Origin: Zopfochytrium polystomum
Lineage: Eukaryota; Chytridiomycota; Chytridiomycetes; Chytridiales; Chytridiaceae
Length of the DNA stretch: 64,000 nt
Reading direction: 5' to 3'
Assembly: GCA_025765615.1 (NCBI GenBank)
Contig: JAIVFJ010000206.1
Location: forward strand, 1-64,000
The notes under the pieces were generated by a model. It was given only the letters and a program-made list of their open reading frames with translations. It was not told the DNA's origin and did not search any database. Both the position numbers and the translations under genes were made by a program. Of this stretch, positions 52,207-62,000 are shown piece after piece. Within the stretch, counting starts at the first letter, position 1, and each line of letters begins with the position of its first letter.

Positions 52207-52750
52207 ATGCAGTCCTTGCCCGCCGCCCGCTTCCTCCTCCTCCTCCTTGCCCTCGTCGCCGTCGCCGTCCTTGCCGCGACCGCACCCTTCGCCGAAGCCC
52301 TCAAATACACGCTCAAGTGCCCGGGCGAGCGCGCTGCCGATGCCCGCTCAGCCTTGCACGGTGTGGCCGCAGGAGGTCGCTTGGCGCCTGAGGTCGATCG
52401 GGCTACCTGCATGTCAAGTTGAGTACGAGGGCGAAATGGGGATCCGCCCCCGTCCCCGTCCCCTTCTTGACTATTTTCTTCCCACTTTTCGTAAATCCTA
52501 ACTTTTTTTTATTTTTTTTATTAACCTTCTCTCTCTTTGTTCCTTTGAAATCCCCTCCCGCCCCCCCCACTCCGGCGCAGATTGCAAGTGCAGCGACGAC
52601 TACAAGATCATCTGCAACGGCGTCATTCAATCTGGCTTGATTATCGGAGCTGGGCGCAGACCGGTGGGTCGGCAAAGCGGAGGACTGAGTAACACTAGCC
52701 CTCGCGACTCTTCGTTTCGTGGATGCGCCCGCCAGTGCTTGTGTTTGTAG
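52207..52750 (+). CDS. Small secreted cysteine-rich protein 2
   Basis: Two exons (52,207-52,417; 52,581-52,750; donor GTTGAGT, acceptor GGCGCAG) give 126 residues. A signal peptide (RFLLLLLALVAVAVLAATA) is followed by eight cysteines in the mature part. The core CMSNCKCSDDYKIIC (C-x3-C-x-C-x7-C) and the terminal CARQCLCL parallel protein 1 at 49,143-49,535. The intron sits at the same codon and phase. The tail between the two cysteine groups is longer (PVGRQSGGLSNTSPRD). A further intron in the last 80 bp cannot be excluded. Function unknown. Confidence 0.55.
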
Positions 52751-53475
52751 CTCGGCTTCCCTCACCCCACCACTACCTGTTCGGGGGGCTTTCTCTTGTG
52801 TCGTGGCAAGTTTCCTTCCTTTCTTTCCCCCCCTCTTCTTCCTGTGATTTCCTTTTTTTTTTTTTTTTTTTTTCTATTTCTCTTCGTCCAGAGTTCGAAA
52901 CACGAGCGGGACTTTCCACAACGAGAGAGCGCCGAGCCGAGGCGACGGCTTTACAGAGACAGGGTTACCCCCCCCCCCCCCCCCCCCCCCCAATAGTTTT
53001 CGAAAGATTCATGCCCTAAAACACTCTTACTCTTGCATCTCGTTTCTGTTCCCCACCGCCACTTATGCAACGGCAATCCACTTGTCACTTTTTTTTTTTC
53101 TTTCTCATCGCTGCAGTTGTGGTGCGCGCGCCGCGGCCGTCTCGTTGCCCTGTTTCAACATAGCTTCCCGCACCCAAAAAAAAAAAAAGAAGCGTGTTTT
53201 TCTTTCTTTTTCGAACACGGGCGGTTCCCTCTGACCCCAAAGAAAAAAAAAACCCCCCATCGTCTTTTCGCCACCAAACAAATCAACTGGGTGTCGGCAA
53301 ATGACAAACGACTCGGAGCCTCCGTTTGCTGGACGGATTTCAACAGTTTGGGCCACGGCTGTTTTGGGAAAGAAAGAGGAATGCAGCGGGTTTCTTCTTC
53401 TTCAAGTACCCCCTCCAACACCTCCCCCAACCACCCCCCACCCAGCCAACATCAAACTTGTTTCGCACACACACA

Positions 53476-53508
<33 letters not shown>

Positions 53509-53530
53509 CCTCCGACCTCGAATTTCTATT
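52751..53530. other. Gap: C-, T- and A-runs, convergent 3' ends
   Basis: T-run 52,853-52,873, C-run 52,971-52,992 and (CA)n at 53,469-53,508 lie between two convergent genes. No gene. Confidence 0.5.
53469..53508. repeat. (CA)n microsatellite
   Basis: CA repeat just beyond the stop of the propeller gene. Confidence 0.95.
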
Positions 53531-55063
53531 TCACGGCAACACCATGTCAAACAGCCTCGCGACGTCCGCCTGCAGCGACCGGTTGGACTCGCCGGTCCCC
53601 GCGGCGTCGGACGCGACGGTGCGCGCGCCGCCGCCGCGCCGCTTCCACACGCGGGCGCCGGTGCGCGGGTCGATTCTGTGGACGACGCCGCTGCCGGCGA
53701 CGTAGACGGCCGCGTCGGCGTCGGCGTCGTCTACGGCGTGGTGGTGGTGCGCGAGGAGGCACGCGGGGGCGGGGTCGTCGAAGCCAAATTTGTGTTTCCA
53801 GAGCAGCAAGCCAGTCGCGGCGTGCAGGCACCAGAGGGAGGTGTCGGTGCTGACGTAGAGGCGGAAGCCTGGTTGTGGCGCGACGGAGGCGGAGGTGGAG
53901 GAGGAGAGGGAGGACGAGGGCGGCGGCGGGGGGACGGCGGCGGCGTCGGCGGATGCTTTCGCCGGGCGGGACGGGAGCGGGGGCGCGCCGGGACCGACGA
54001 GCAAGGTCGGGATCCAGTCGCCGACGTCGAGCAGGGATTCCCAGATTGGGGTTCCGGACGCGGCGTCGTAGACGCCGAGGACGGGGCCGCAGCAGGCGGC
54101 GACGCGGGCGCGGGAAGGCAGGGGGACGATCGCGGTCGGGCATCGGCTCTTTTTCGCCTCTTTCCGCAGCGCGATCGGCGGGTGGGTGGCCGGCGACGCC
54201 GCCGTCTTGCCCGTGGCCGGGTCGACGCGGACGACCGTGCCCGCCTCGCCGACGTAGAGCGGCCGCCGCTCGGGCGGCGCTGGCGCAGGCGGTTTCTTGT
54301 CGCCGTCGTCGGGGTCGGGCATGGCGAGGAGTTGCGGTACGGGGTTGGGCGAGGACGGGTCGTAGTTGGAGGGGCGGTACAGCGGCGAGGAGCGGAGGGT
54401 GGCGATGACAAAGGGAATGCTTTTTGGGAAGCCGTCGGGGCGGGCGGTCCAGATCTCCTTGCCGGACGCGGCGTCGAGGGCGATGAGGGCGCCGTCGCCG
54501 GCGACGTAGAGGACGCCGTCTTCGATGAGGAGCATGGGCGAGCGGCCGACGTCGGCGCGCTGGAAGCGCCACAGGGCGGCGCCGTCCGAGAGGCGGGTGG
54601 CGTGGACCTGCCAGTTGCAGCCGACGATCGCGAGGTCGCGGAGGGCCCGCTGCGCGGCGGTCTCGGCCGTCCCGGGGAACCATCCTCCTCCGCCGGCGTC
54701 GTGGTGGTGGGCGTACTCGTGGGCAAAGGCGCCAGAGTCCATGGCGACGGTGGGGCGACGTCCGAGCAGGCCGCTCAGCTGCGGGCCGGCCCAGCGGACG
54801 GCCCCCGTGTCGGCGTCGAGAGCAAAGGGCCAGCAGCCGGCGAGGAACACCACGGCGCGAGAGGGCGGGTGGGCGGCGAGCGCGGTGGTGTAGTGGCTGT
54901 ACGACAACGATGCGGCGCCGGCGGTGGCCGTGGGCTTGGCGCGCCAGGCGACGGCGCCGGACGCCTTTGCGAGGGCGACGACGAGGTCGCTCTCGTTGCC
55001 CGTCACGAATAGGTAGCCTTCGCCGCCGCCGCCTTCCGAGGCGCCGTTGTCCATAATCTTCAT
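53531..55063 (-). CDS. PQQ-repeat (quinoprotein-like) beta-propeller protein
   Basis: 510 residues with no signal peptide or membrane segment. It carries eight copies of the PQQ-repeat signature, Gly with an aromatic residue three to four positions later and a following strand: SGAVAWR, TGAVRWA, DGAALWR, SGKEIWT, TGKTAAS (degenerate), SGTPIWE, TGLLLWK and TGARVWK. Eight copies suggest an eight-bladed propeller. Low-complexity Pro/Ser/Ala stretches separate blades 5 to 7. Catalytic quinoprotein residues were not identified, so it is more likely a scaffold or binding protein than a dehydrogenase. A single exon; the start is at 55,063 (an alternative Met lies three codons in). Very high GC makes the antisense frames open too. 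Confidence 0.75.
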   Translation of the reverse strand: MKIMDNGASEGGGGEGYLFVTGNESDLVVALAKASGAVAWRAKPTATAGAASLSYSHYTTALAAHPPSRAVVFLAGCWPFALDADTGAVRWAGPQLSGLLGRRPTVAMDSGAFAHEYAHHHDAGGGGWFPGTAETAAQRALRDLAIVGCNWQVHATRLSDGAALWRFQRADVGRSPMLLIEDGVLYVAGDGALIALDAASGKEIWTARPDGFPKSIPFVIATLRSSPLYRPSNYDPSSPNPVPQLLAMPDPDDGDKKPPAPAPPERRPLYVGEAGTVVRVDPATGKTAASPATHPPIALRKEAKKSRCPTAIVPLPSRARVAACCGPVLGVYDAASGTPIWESLLDVGDWIPTLLVGPGAPPLPSRPAKASADAAAVPPPPPSSSLSSSTSASVAPQPGFRLYVSTDTSLWCLHAATGLLLWKHKFGFDDPAPACLLAHHHHAVDDADADAAVYVAGSGVVHRIDPRTGARVWKRRGGGARTVASDAAGTGESNRSLQADVARLFDMVLP

Positions 55064-55744
55064 GTGTCTCGTTTTTTTCTCCTTTTCTTTTGCAGTTTAC
55101 ATATATACTTTTCTGGAGAAACAACAAAAAATGGAATATCGGAGAAGACACAAACAACAGCAGCCTGGAGCGCGAGCGCGTGCGTCGGCGCGTGCTCGTT
55201 CACTCGCCTGGGCTGAGCCTTCTTTCTGTATTAGCCCTTTGGACTTTTGATATCTTCACTGTTCATCCCGGCCCCCAGTTCGGCACATTGCCAGCATCCC
55301 AATCTCAATAATTTAATGGGTAACCCTCCCCACTTTAACTCGGCAGATTTCTTCTTCATGAATGAAGCAAAGCTTCTACCAAACAAAAAAAGTTGATTCT
55401 GTACAGTAGGACTCAAGATAAAAGGACATGTCTTGAAACCTTACCGATATTGATATCTTTTATGAAAAATCACGCCCAGCCGTCTGGCACCCTTGCTCTG
55501 TTGCCTCCATCAGCATATTCTCGATGCAGAGCAAATCAGCTTGCACAAGTTTTGCTAACAAAGTACAGAGGATTTCGCTTTCAAAGTCGTCATTTAAGGA
55601 TTTTGCTGAACTGGCGTTGGAAACGTTTCCCCCCAAAAAAAATTAAAGATTGCCTTTTTTGACTCTCCCCTCTCCCCAACCCCTCAAAGAAGCCACATAA
55701 GCAAGCATTAAGACAAAAGCTGCCAATAGAATTTGTAACAGCAT
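55064..55744. other. Gap: no gene seen
   Basis: AT-rich after the propeller gene start, without a recognisable frame. Confidence 0.4.
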
Positions 55745-56005
55745 GTACTGCACCAAGTGTAAACAGTCAACTCTGAGTGAGTGCGTGGAAGGAGTGAATG
55801 AAGTGGAGATGTGTGTTTGTGGGTGGTCCTTCTCCCCAACTTGGAGAGAAAGAGAAAAACTCTGTTATGAATTATTGATACGTAATGATGATATGCACAC
55901 CATAATAGTTGCTAGGCAAGCGTGACCAGCGCAGAGTAAAAACCTCTCCTATATTATCTGCTTGAGCAGAGGAGGAGGAAAACTGTGTACACCAGGTTTC
56001 TGTTC
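55745..56005 (-). repeat. Dispersed repeat R3, copy 2
   Basis: Reverse complement of about 1,015-1,240. The match includes GAGTGAATGAAGTGGAGATG, TCTCCCCAACTTGGAGAGAA, CTCTCCTATATTATCTGC and CTGCTTGAGCAGA. Confidence 0.65.
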
Positions 56006-58350
56006 CACTTAATACTCAGAGTATTTTTCAATCGAGCAAGCCAGCCCCTGGGTCTGCATTGACAGTGGTTTGCTCTCCCTATGGGCATTGTGAGAACAAT
56101 AACTGACACTCACAATAGGTTCAGGTCCATCTTGTGCTGCTTGCTGCTAACCAATCAGCTCTGCCTAACACCAAGTTTACCTGAGTTTCGATTCGACAGT
56201 GCGTTTCCAGCTCATGTCAAGCAGCAAAAGCAGCGGCAGCAGCAAAAGCACAAATTCAAAAAAAAAACAAAAAAAAAACAGCCGAAACAGTTGGTACTGT
56301 AATTGCAATAGCCAGATGACTGTCATTAACTTTCAGATGAGCGCTTCAATGAAAGGAGTCAAAGGACACAGGGTCAGAGCAGGATCCCACCCTTGCATAA
56401 AGGTGTCCCTGAATTCGGCACCAGTCCAATCTGAACAAATTTCACAAGTTACTGATCTGCAATTGCTATGAGATCTTCAATAGAATCTAGCTATAGCGTC
56501 TAGTGGAGGGGGAACTACAGTGTAGGTCCAACAATCAGACTCAACATTGTGACTACGACCTAACAGCATGGTTGCGGCCCTCACCAGCGTAAGGAATGTG
56601 GAACCTCAACTTCACTCTACCTCGGCTCGGCTGTCAACTCTAAGTGTTTAGCATTCTATCTTGCCTCCGCTGGAGTTCTATCAACGATTGCCATTGTTGA
56701 GATTTGAGCCTAGGAAGCCAGCTTCCTAGGTCGGCAGTGACCTTGTCGCCACTGCCAATGCTGCTTACACTAAGTCGGGTAAACCAAAAGGCCGAATCTG
56801 AATCCAACAAAGAAAGAGTTGGGTGAAGACGGTGGTGATTCTAGCTTTGCTTTCCTATGCTTCACTGGGGAGGACAATGCAATTAGAATCACTCTCAATG
56901 GGCCAATGCCTGCCTGGTGTGAGCAGCACCCAGCATTCCCTCTCCCCCATCATGTGTGGTATAGCACTGCACTCAATGGGTTCAGAGATGATCCAGGGCA
57001 GCTCACAGCTGGTCCAGGTCAGCTGACTTTTGCCTCTGTTTGCAACACCCTTTGTCTGCTGTCAGAGACCTCTGTCCAGGCCTCTGGACACCCACTGGTT
57101 GATTTGAAATGCTCCTGATGATTTCAAATCATCTTTCCTCTGTGGGAAGACTGGTCACTGCACACAGACCTCTGGACAGACTTGGTTTTGATTTGAATCG
57201 ACGAAAAATTAGTCTCCACAAATAAACAAGCAAAAATGCTTGTTTTTGTTGGAATATGCCTGCGCAAGAAAAGAAAACTTCAATTGAAGGGGAAAAAAAC
57301 TTGACTTGTCACGCCCTTTCCTGTTCCCACGATCACACCACTCTGAAGGCCAAATCTCAGCACCTTACCAGGGAGAGGTCTCCACCGTTAAAGGAGGCTA
57401 CCCAAAAGGGATCAGTTGATCCACCCTCACGATCGTGGTGTGATCTATCCTGCTGCCGCAAGAGCGAGTTGAACCAACACCGTCCACCGTGTCGAGAAAG
57501 TGATCGTCTTCACCAGTCAGCTATACAGCCACTGCCAACATTCACAATTGCAATCGCCCTCATCGCCGTCGACACCAAATTCCACACAATCACCGCCGAC
57601 TTTTACCCAACCAAGTGATCATCATACCCCAACAAGCTCTGAGTGATCAACCCACCAGCTCCAGTCAAGTGCCCGGTGGATCACTCTCTGTGACAAGTCA
57701 CCTAACAAATTCTTTTTCCCTTTCCTCAACCGTTTCGCCCATCCCGTCCCTGACATCACTCACCCACAAACCCACTTCGTTCGTTATCTCTGTTGCAACA
57801 ATTAACTACTTGCATTCCCCCTGTTACCTTTGTTCTCCCCCAACGCAATGAGCAAGCCAAGCGTGAAGCTCCTGCACTGTCAGCTAGTCAACCCTGTCGA
57901 CTTCACAAGATGGATAGACTATGTGGAGGGGCAAGTGATGCTGTCCGTGTCCGGCTCGCACACAAAGTTGCTGCTGTCCCTGTAGTCCCCACTACGGACA
58001 CAACCACCGCAATTCCTGCCATCCCTGAGCATTTCAAGTTCTGGACAACCCAGAATACGTTGGCTACTGGACGTTTAGCGATGACGTAAATGTCTTCCCA
58101 GGAACATAACCAGACCAGAATTGGGCTGGGATGCTGCACATCTACAATCACATAAGCGAGACCCTTGAACACAAAATCAGTGGCATTAAGTTTGTCTTTC
58201 AGGCGTGTGTGATTCGCAAGATTGCTGCCCTCAAGATTGAACCAGGGGGGAAGATTGCTGATTTTCAACCCATATTTGAGAAGCACTATAGAGACCTAGC
58301 CTGTTGGAGTTTGCACACATTACCTACACCTTTTAAGATCCTCTGACCTG
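56006..58350. other. Gap: degenerate coding-like fragments
   Basis: Around 57,848-58,346 broken plus-strand frames (VNPVDFTRWIDYVEGQV; PEYVGYWTFSDDVNVFPG; HISETLEHKISGIKFVF; GKIADFQPIFEKHYRDL) read like one decayed protein interrupted by stops at about 57,983 and 58,109. No family recognised. A box-B-like GGTTTCAATCCCC at about 58,447 may be a SINE remnant. The remainder shows nothing. Confidence 0.35.
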
Positions 58351-58599
58351 TCTTCAAGAGAAACGATAAGTTAAGATGGCATAAGGACTGATCCAAGTGT
58401 CATCTACACTTTCTCAATCTCTGACACTGTACGAGTGCTTAGAGGTGGTTTCAATCCCCAGTCTGGGTAGACCACATCAGTGTGCTTCACTCTTGCAATT
58501 TGATAGGAATGATTATAGGAGCTTGACAGGGAGCCTGACTTACTTCTTTGCACACATAACTCCATGGAAGTTCTGGCCAAATCAGCGTGATGCAACAAT

Positions 58600-59095
58600 G
58601 ATGTCATGCCTGCCTCCTGACTCCTCAAAGTCTAAACTCTATCTCTCAGAGCTAAAAGACTATCACCAAAGTCTGATTCCTGAGCCCACCTGCAGTATAA
58701 AAGGGGGAGCCCCAGCAGCTCCAGAGAAGCATCATCCCAGATCCTGATCACATCTGCCTGCTCTCTCTCTACCCTCGAATACAACAAACAAAAACCATTA
58801 TTCTTATCTGAGTCAACATACCCTCTACCTTGACCTGCGAAGCTCTTCAAGTTCTACCTCAGGTCGATACCTCGTTCGTATAGGGCGCTTCGCTCTTACA
58901 AGAAAAGGGTGTGCTCTGCACTCTAAACAAGACCAATCTGTCTGAGAGCATCGGCTCTCCATCTACTTTGGCAACAAAGGGCGCTTCGCTCTTAACAAGA
59001 GAAGGGCTCACGCTCTAAACAAGCTTTATCGCTCCACGCCGACTCAAGTCTGTTGGTGCCCTTCTGACACGCCAGGCGCAATCACCAACACAAAG
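58600..59095 (+). promoter_or_regulatory. Putative 5' LTR end and leader of the copia element
   Basis: TATAAAAGG at 58,696-58,704 lies about 400 bp upstream of the Gag-Pol ATG. Two direct repeats of GGGCGCTTCGCTCTTA with a following CTCTAAACAAG lie at about 58,886-58,930 and 58,979-59,023. LTR ends and primer site were not resolved, and the 3' LTR is outside the window. Confidence 0.4.
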
Positions 59096-59098
59096 AAG

Positions 59099-62000
59099 AT
59101 GGCAAGTGCAAACCCCATTCGTTTTTCCGGTGTGTCCTACACGGCGTGGACGCGTCATCGTGACACTGTCATCCTCGAGCATCTTCGATCACTCGGTGCA
59201 GATGAATTCTTGGCTGTGAACTCTCTTGCTCCAACCATCGCCATATTCATGAGTCGCATCATGGGTTATCGAGCACCTGCAAAACCTGCTGTCCTCCCTG
59301 CTGAGGCAACAGACGCGCAGAAGGCAGCACACACTGCTGCTATGCAAACCTTCAATGCTGCACTTGTTGACTATAATGGACTCGTTGCAAAGACTCAGCG
59401 AGACTACACTGCACACAAGCAACTACACTCCAAAGCACTTGCAGGCTTCAACGCCTGCTGCTGCCAGGAGGACGTTGACCACCTTGAGAGGGAAAAGATC
59501 AATACTGTCCATGAACGACTTGTGTGGCTGAATACATATTATGCTGCAAACGACCACAACGGTGCTGAAGGTTTCAAATGGGTTTCTACACTCATGAGCC
59601 TGCAGAAACCATCAGGTCATGTCGCAGAACGTAAATGGTTCTCCACAATCCAGCTCATCTGCAGTGACTATGAGAAATACTTCACGTGCACAACAGCAGG
59701 ATGCGAAGGAGCGAAAAACAGTTTCCTGTCACTCGTACCTTATGCAATCTACAAATCCTTGCCTAATGCCGATGAGTTCAACTCTGTACGCCTGCGATTG
59801 CAACTTGGTCGCCGAGCAGGAGGCTATGATTCAAAGGCTGCAGTTCTGGACGATGTCCAAGCTGCTCACATTCTTTACCAGCAAGCTCACGACGGAAAGG
59901 AGAAAGCATCGTCTGCGCAAACAACGAAGCGAAAAGCGCCAGCCGCTGACACTCCAACCTTGAAGAAGGTTTCGCTGGAGAAGGATAAGCCTATTGGTCA
60001 AGGAGGGACATGCAAAATCCATGGTCGCTGGGTTGAGCACACACCAGACAAATGCCTTACTGCAGCCAAACGCGCAGCTACCGCAGCAGCAAAAACGGAA
60101 AAATTCACTGACACAAAAGCACATGCTGCTAACGTGAAAGGAAAACAACCAGATGAGGGGGGAGCCAAGGCCAGAACTGATAAAGCCAATCAGGCTAAGG
60201 TTTTAGACTTTGAAAGCTTATCTGATTTAAGCTCCGAAAGCTTATCAGTCAAAAGTTTAAAGTTTAATTCCAAAAGTCTAAAGGTTAATCAGCGAAAGCC
60301 TAAATCAAAAGTCAAAATCTTCAGAAGCACTTCAAACATAAATGAGGTGTTGGATGAGGAGATGACTGAGACTCCTTCTGCAACTGTGCACATACTTGAG
60401 AGCCCTGCCCCAACCACTGCGCACACGGGCGAGCCTTCAAACCCTGACTCGGACACCACGTGGCTTACAAACCTTACTCTCGACTTTGGGAAGATGGATA
60501 CAGGGGAGCAAGCAAACAAGGCCCTTGAGGACTCCGGCGCGCTTGACCAGTTTCTTTCCGATAAGGCACTTTCTGCCCGAGATATTTGGTGGGCTAGGCC
60601 AGAAACCCCGATTCTTATACACAGTCGCACACCGTCACCTCCAATCACCGTCACAACAACTCTCTCTGACTTCTCAGAGGATGAACTTTTCAGTGGCGAC
60701 AAGGAGGAGATATATCAAGCATTTCCAAACAGTCCACACAGCGAACACTGTGGAATTGCCAACGACAACGCTGCTATTGCCTCAGAATGCATCTACGAAG
60801 CAATTCTTGATTCAGGTGCCACAACAACAATGTCACCTATTCTCGCACTTTTCAGCAATCTGCAACCTTGTAGTCGTCTAATACAAACGGCCGAAGGAGC
60901 ATACACACCAGCCGCTGGTGTCGGGGATTTTTATCTTCGGGCTGGTAATTTCACAACAGTCTTGCAGAACTCGTACTACGTACCCGACTTCTCAGACACC
61001 CTGGTTTCCATCAACCATCTCCTGGACACGACGGGGGGAAATCTGATCTTCCAGCCAGACTCTGCCATTCTCCTCTTGGGGAACTCAGAATACGTTCTTG
61101 GCGAAAAATTCAACAGAATGTACCACGTCACCCTGCAGCTCCCTGGCTCGAACGCCAATACATGGGAGGGGGATGCAGACACGGAATACGCCTATACGAG
61201 GGACGCCTCTGAAGGTAAACTTCCAAACTTCTCTTCACAACTCAGTAAGGGGCGACGCATCGCTTACCCCACTGTCTCTACTTCCACGCAGACTGACACG
61301 GCATCAAGTTCTGCGCAAAAATTGCATCGCCGCTATGGGCATCTTGCATTGGGAATTATTGGCAATACTTTGCAGTTTGTGAATAAAGGGAAGAATATTA
61401 TCATACCAAACGCACTTCGTTACCCCTGTATAACTTGTGATTTTGGGAAGATAAGGGCCAAGCCAATTTACTCGACAGACAATACAAGCACAGAAGTACT
61501 CTCTCGGTTACACACCGACCTTGTCCAGATGCCAGTCCAGGGCAGAAGGAGAGAGAAGTTCTGGCAGATAGTCGTCGATGAATTCTCTCGATGGATAGAC
61601 ATAGAATTCTTGACGTCGAAGAAGCAAGCACCTGAACGCTTCAAGAGAACTGTGGAACGCTTTGAGCTACAACACAGTAAAAATGTAGCCGCTATCCGAT
61701 GTGACGGTGGTGAACTTTACTCAGTGAACTCCTTCAAAGATTGGGCATCCCAGCGAAGTCCACCCATCATGCTTGAACCCAGTCCTCCTTACACCAAGGA
61801 ATTCAATGGACTGGTAGAACGGCAAGATTGGAATAATAAAGGAGATGTCAGCGTGCATGTTACTGGAGTCGCGACTTCCGCACTCATTTCTACCCTATGC
61901 CCTGCGCTATGCGGCATACATCAAAAACAGAGTTCTTCACAAAACCACAAAAGCTATACCCTACCAACGCTGGTTTGGCTCATTTCCTACACTCAACCAT

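Noticed and set aside
51159..52412. 417-residue minus-strand ORF
   Set aside because: Mostly translated GA and A-rich simple repeats (Arg-Glu and Lys runs); no domain.
53033..55012. 659-residue plus-strand ORF opposite the propeller gene, and a 536-residue minus-strand ORF in another frame
   Set aside because: Arg/Gly/Ala-rich shadows caused by very high GC. Only the minus-strand frame ending at 53,531 carries the repeated PQQ signature.
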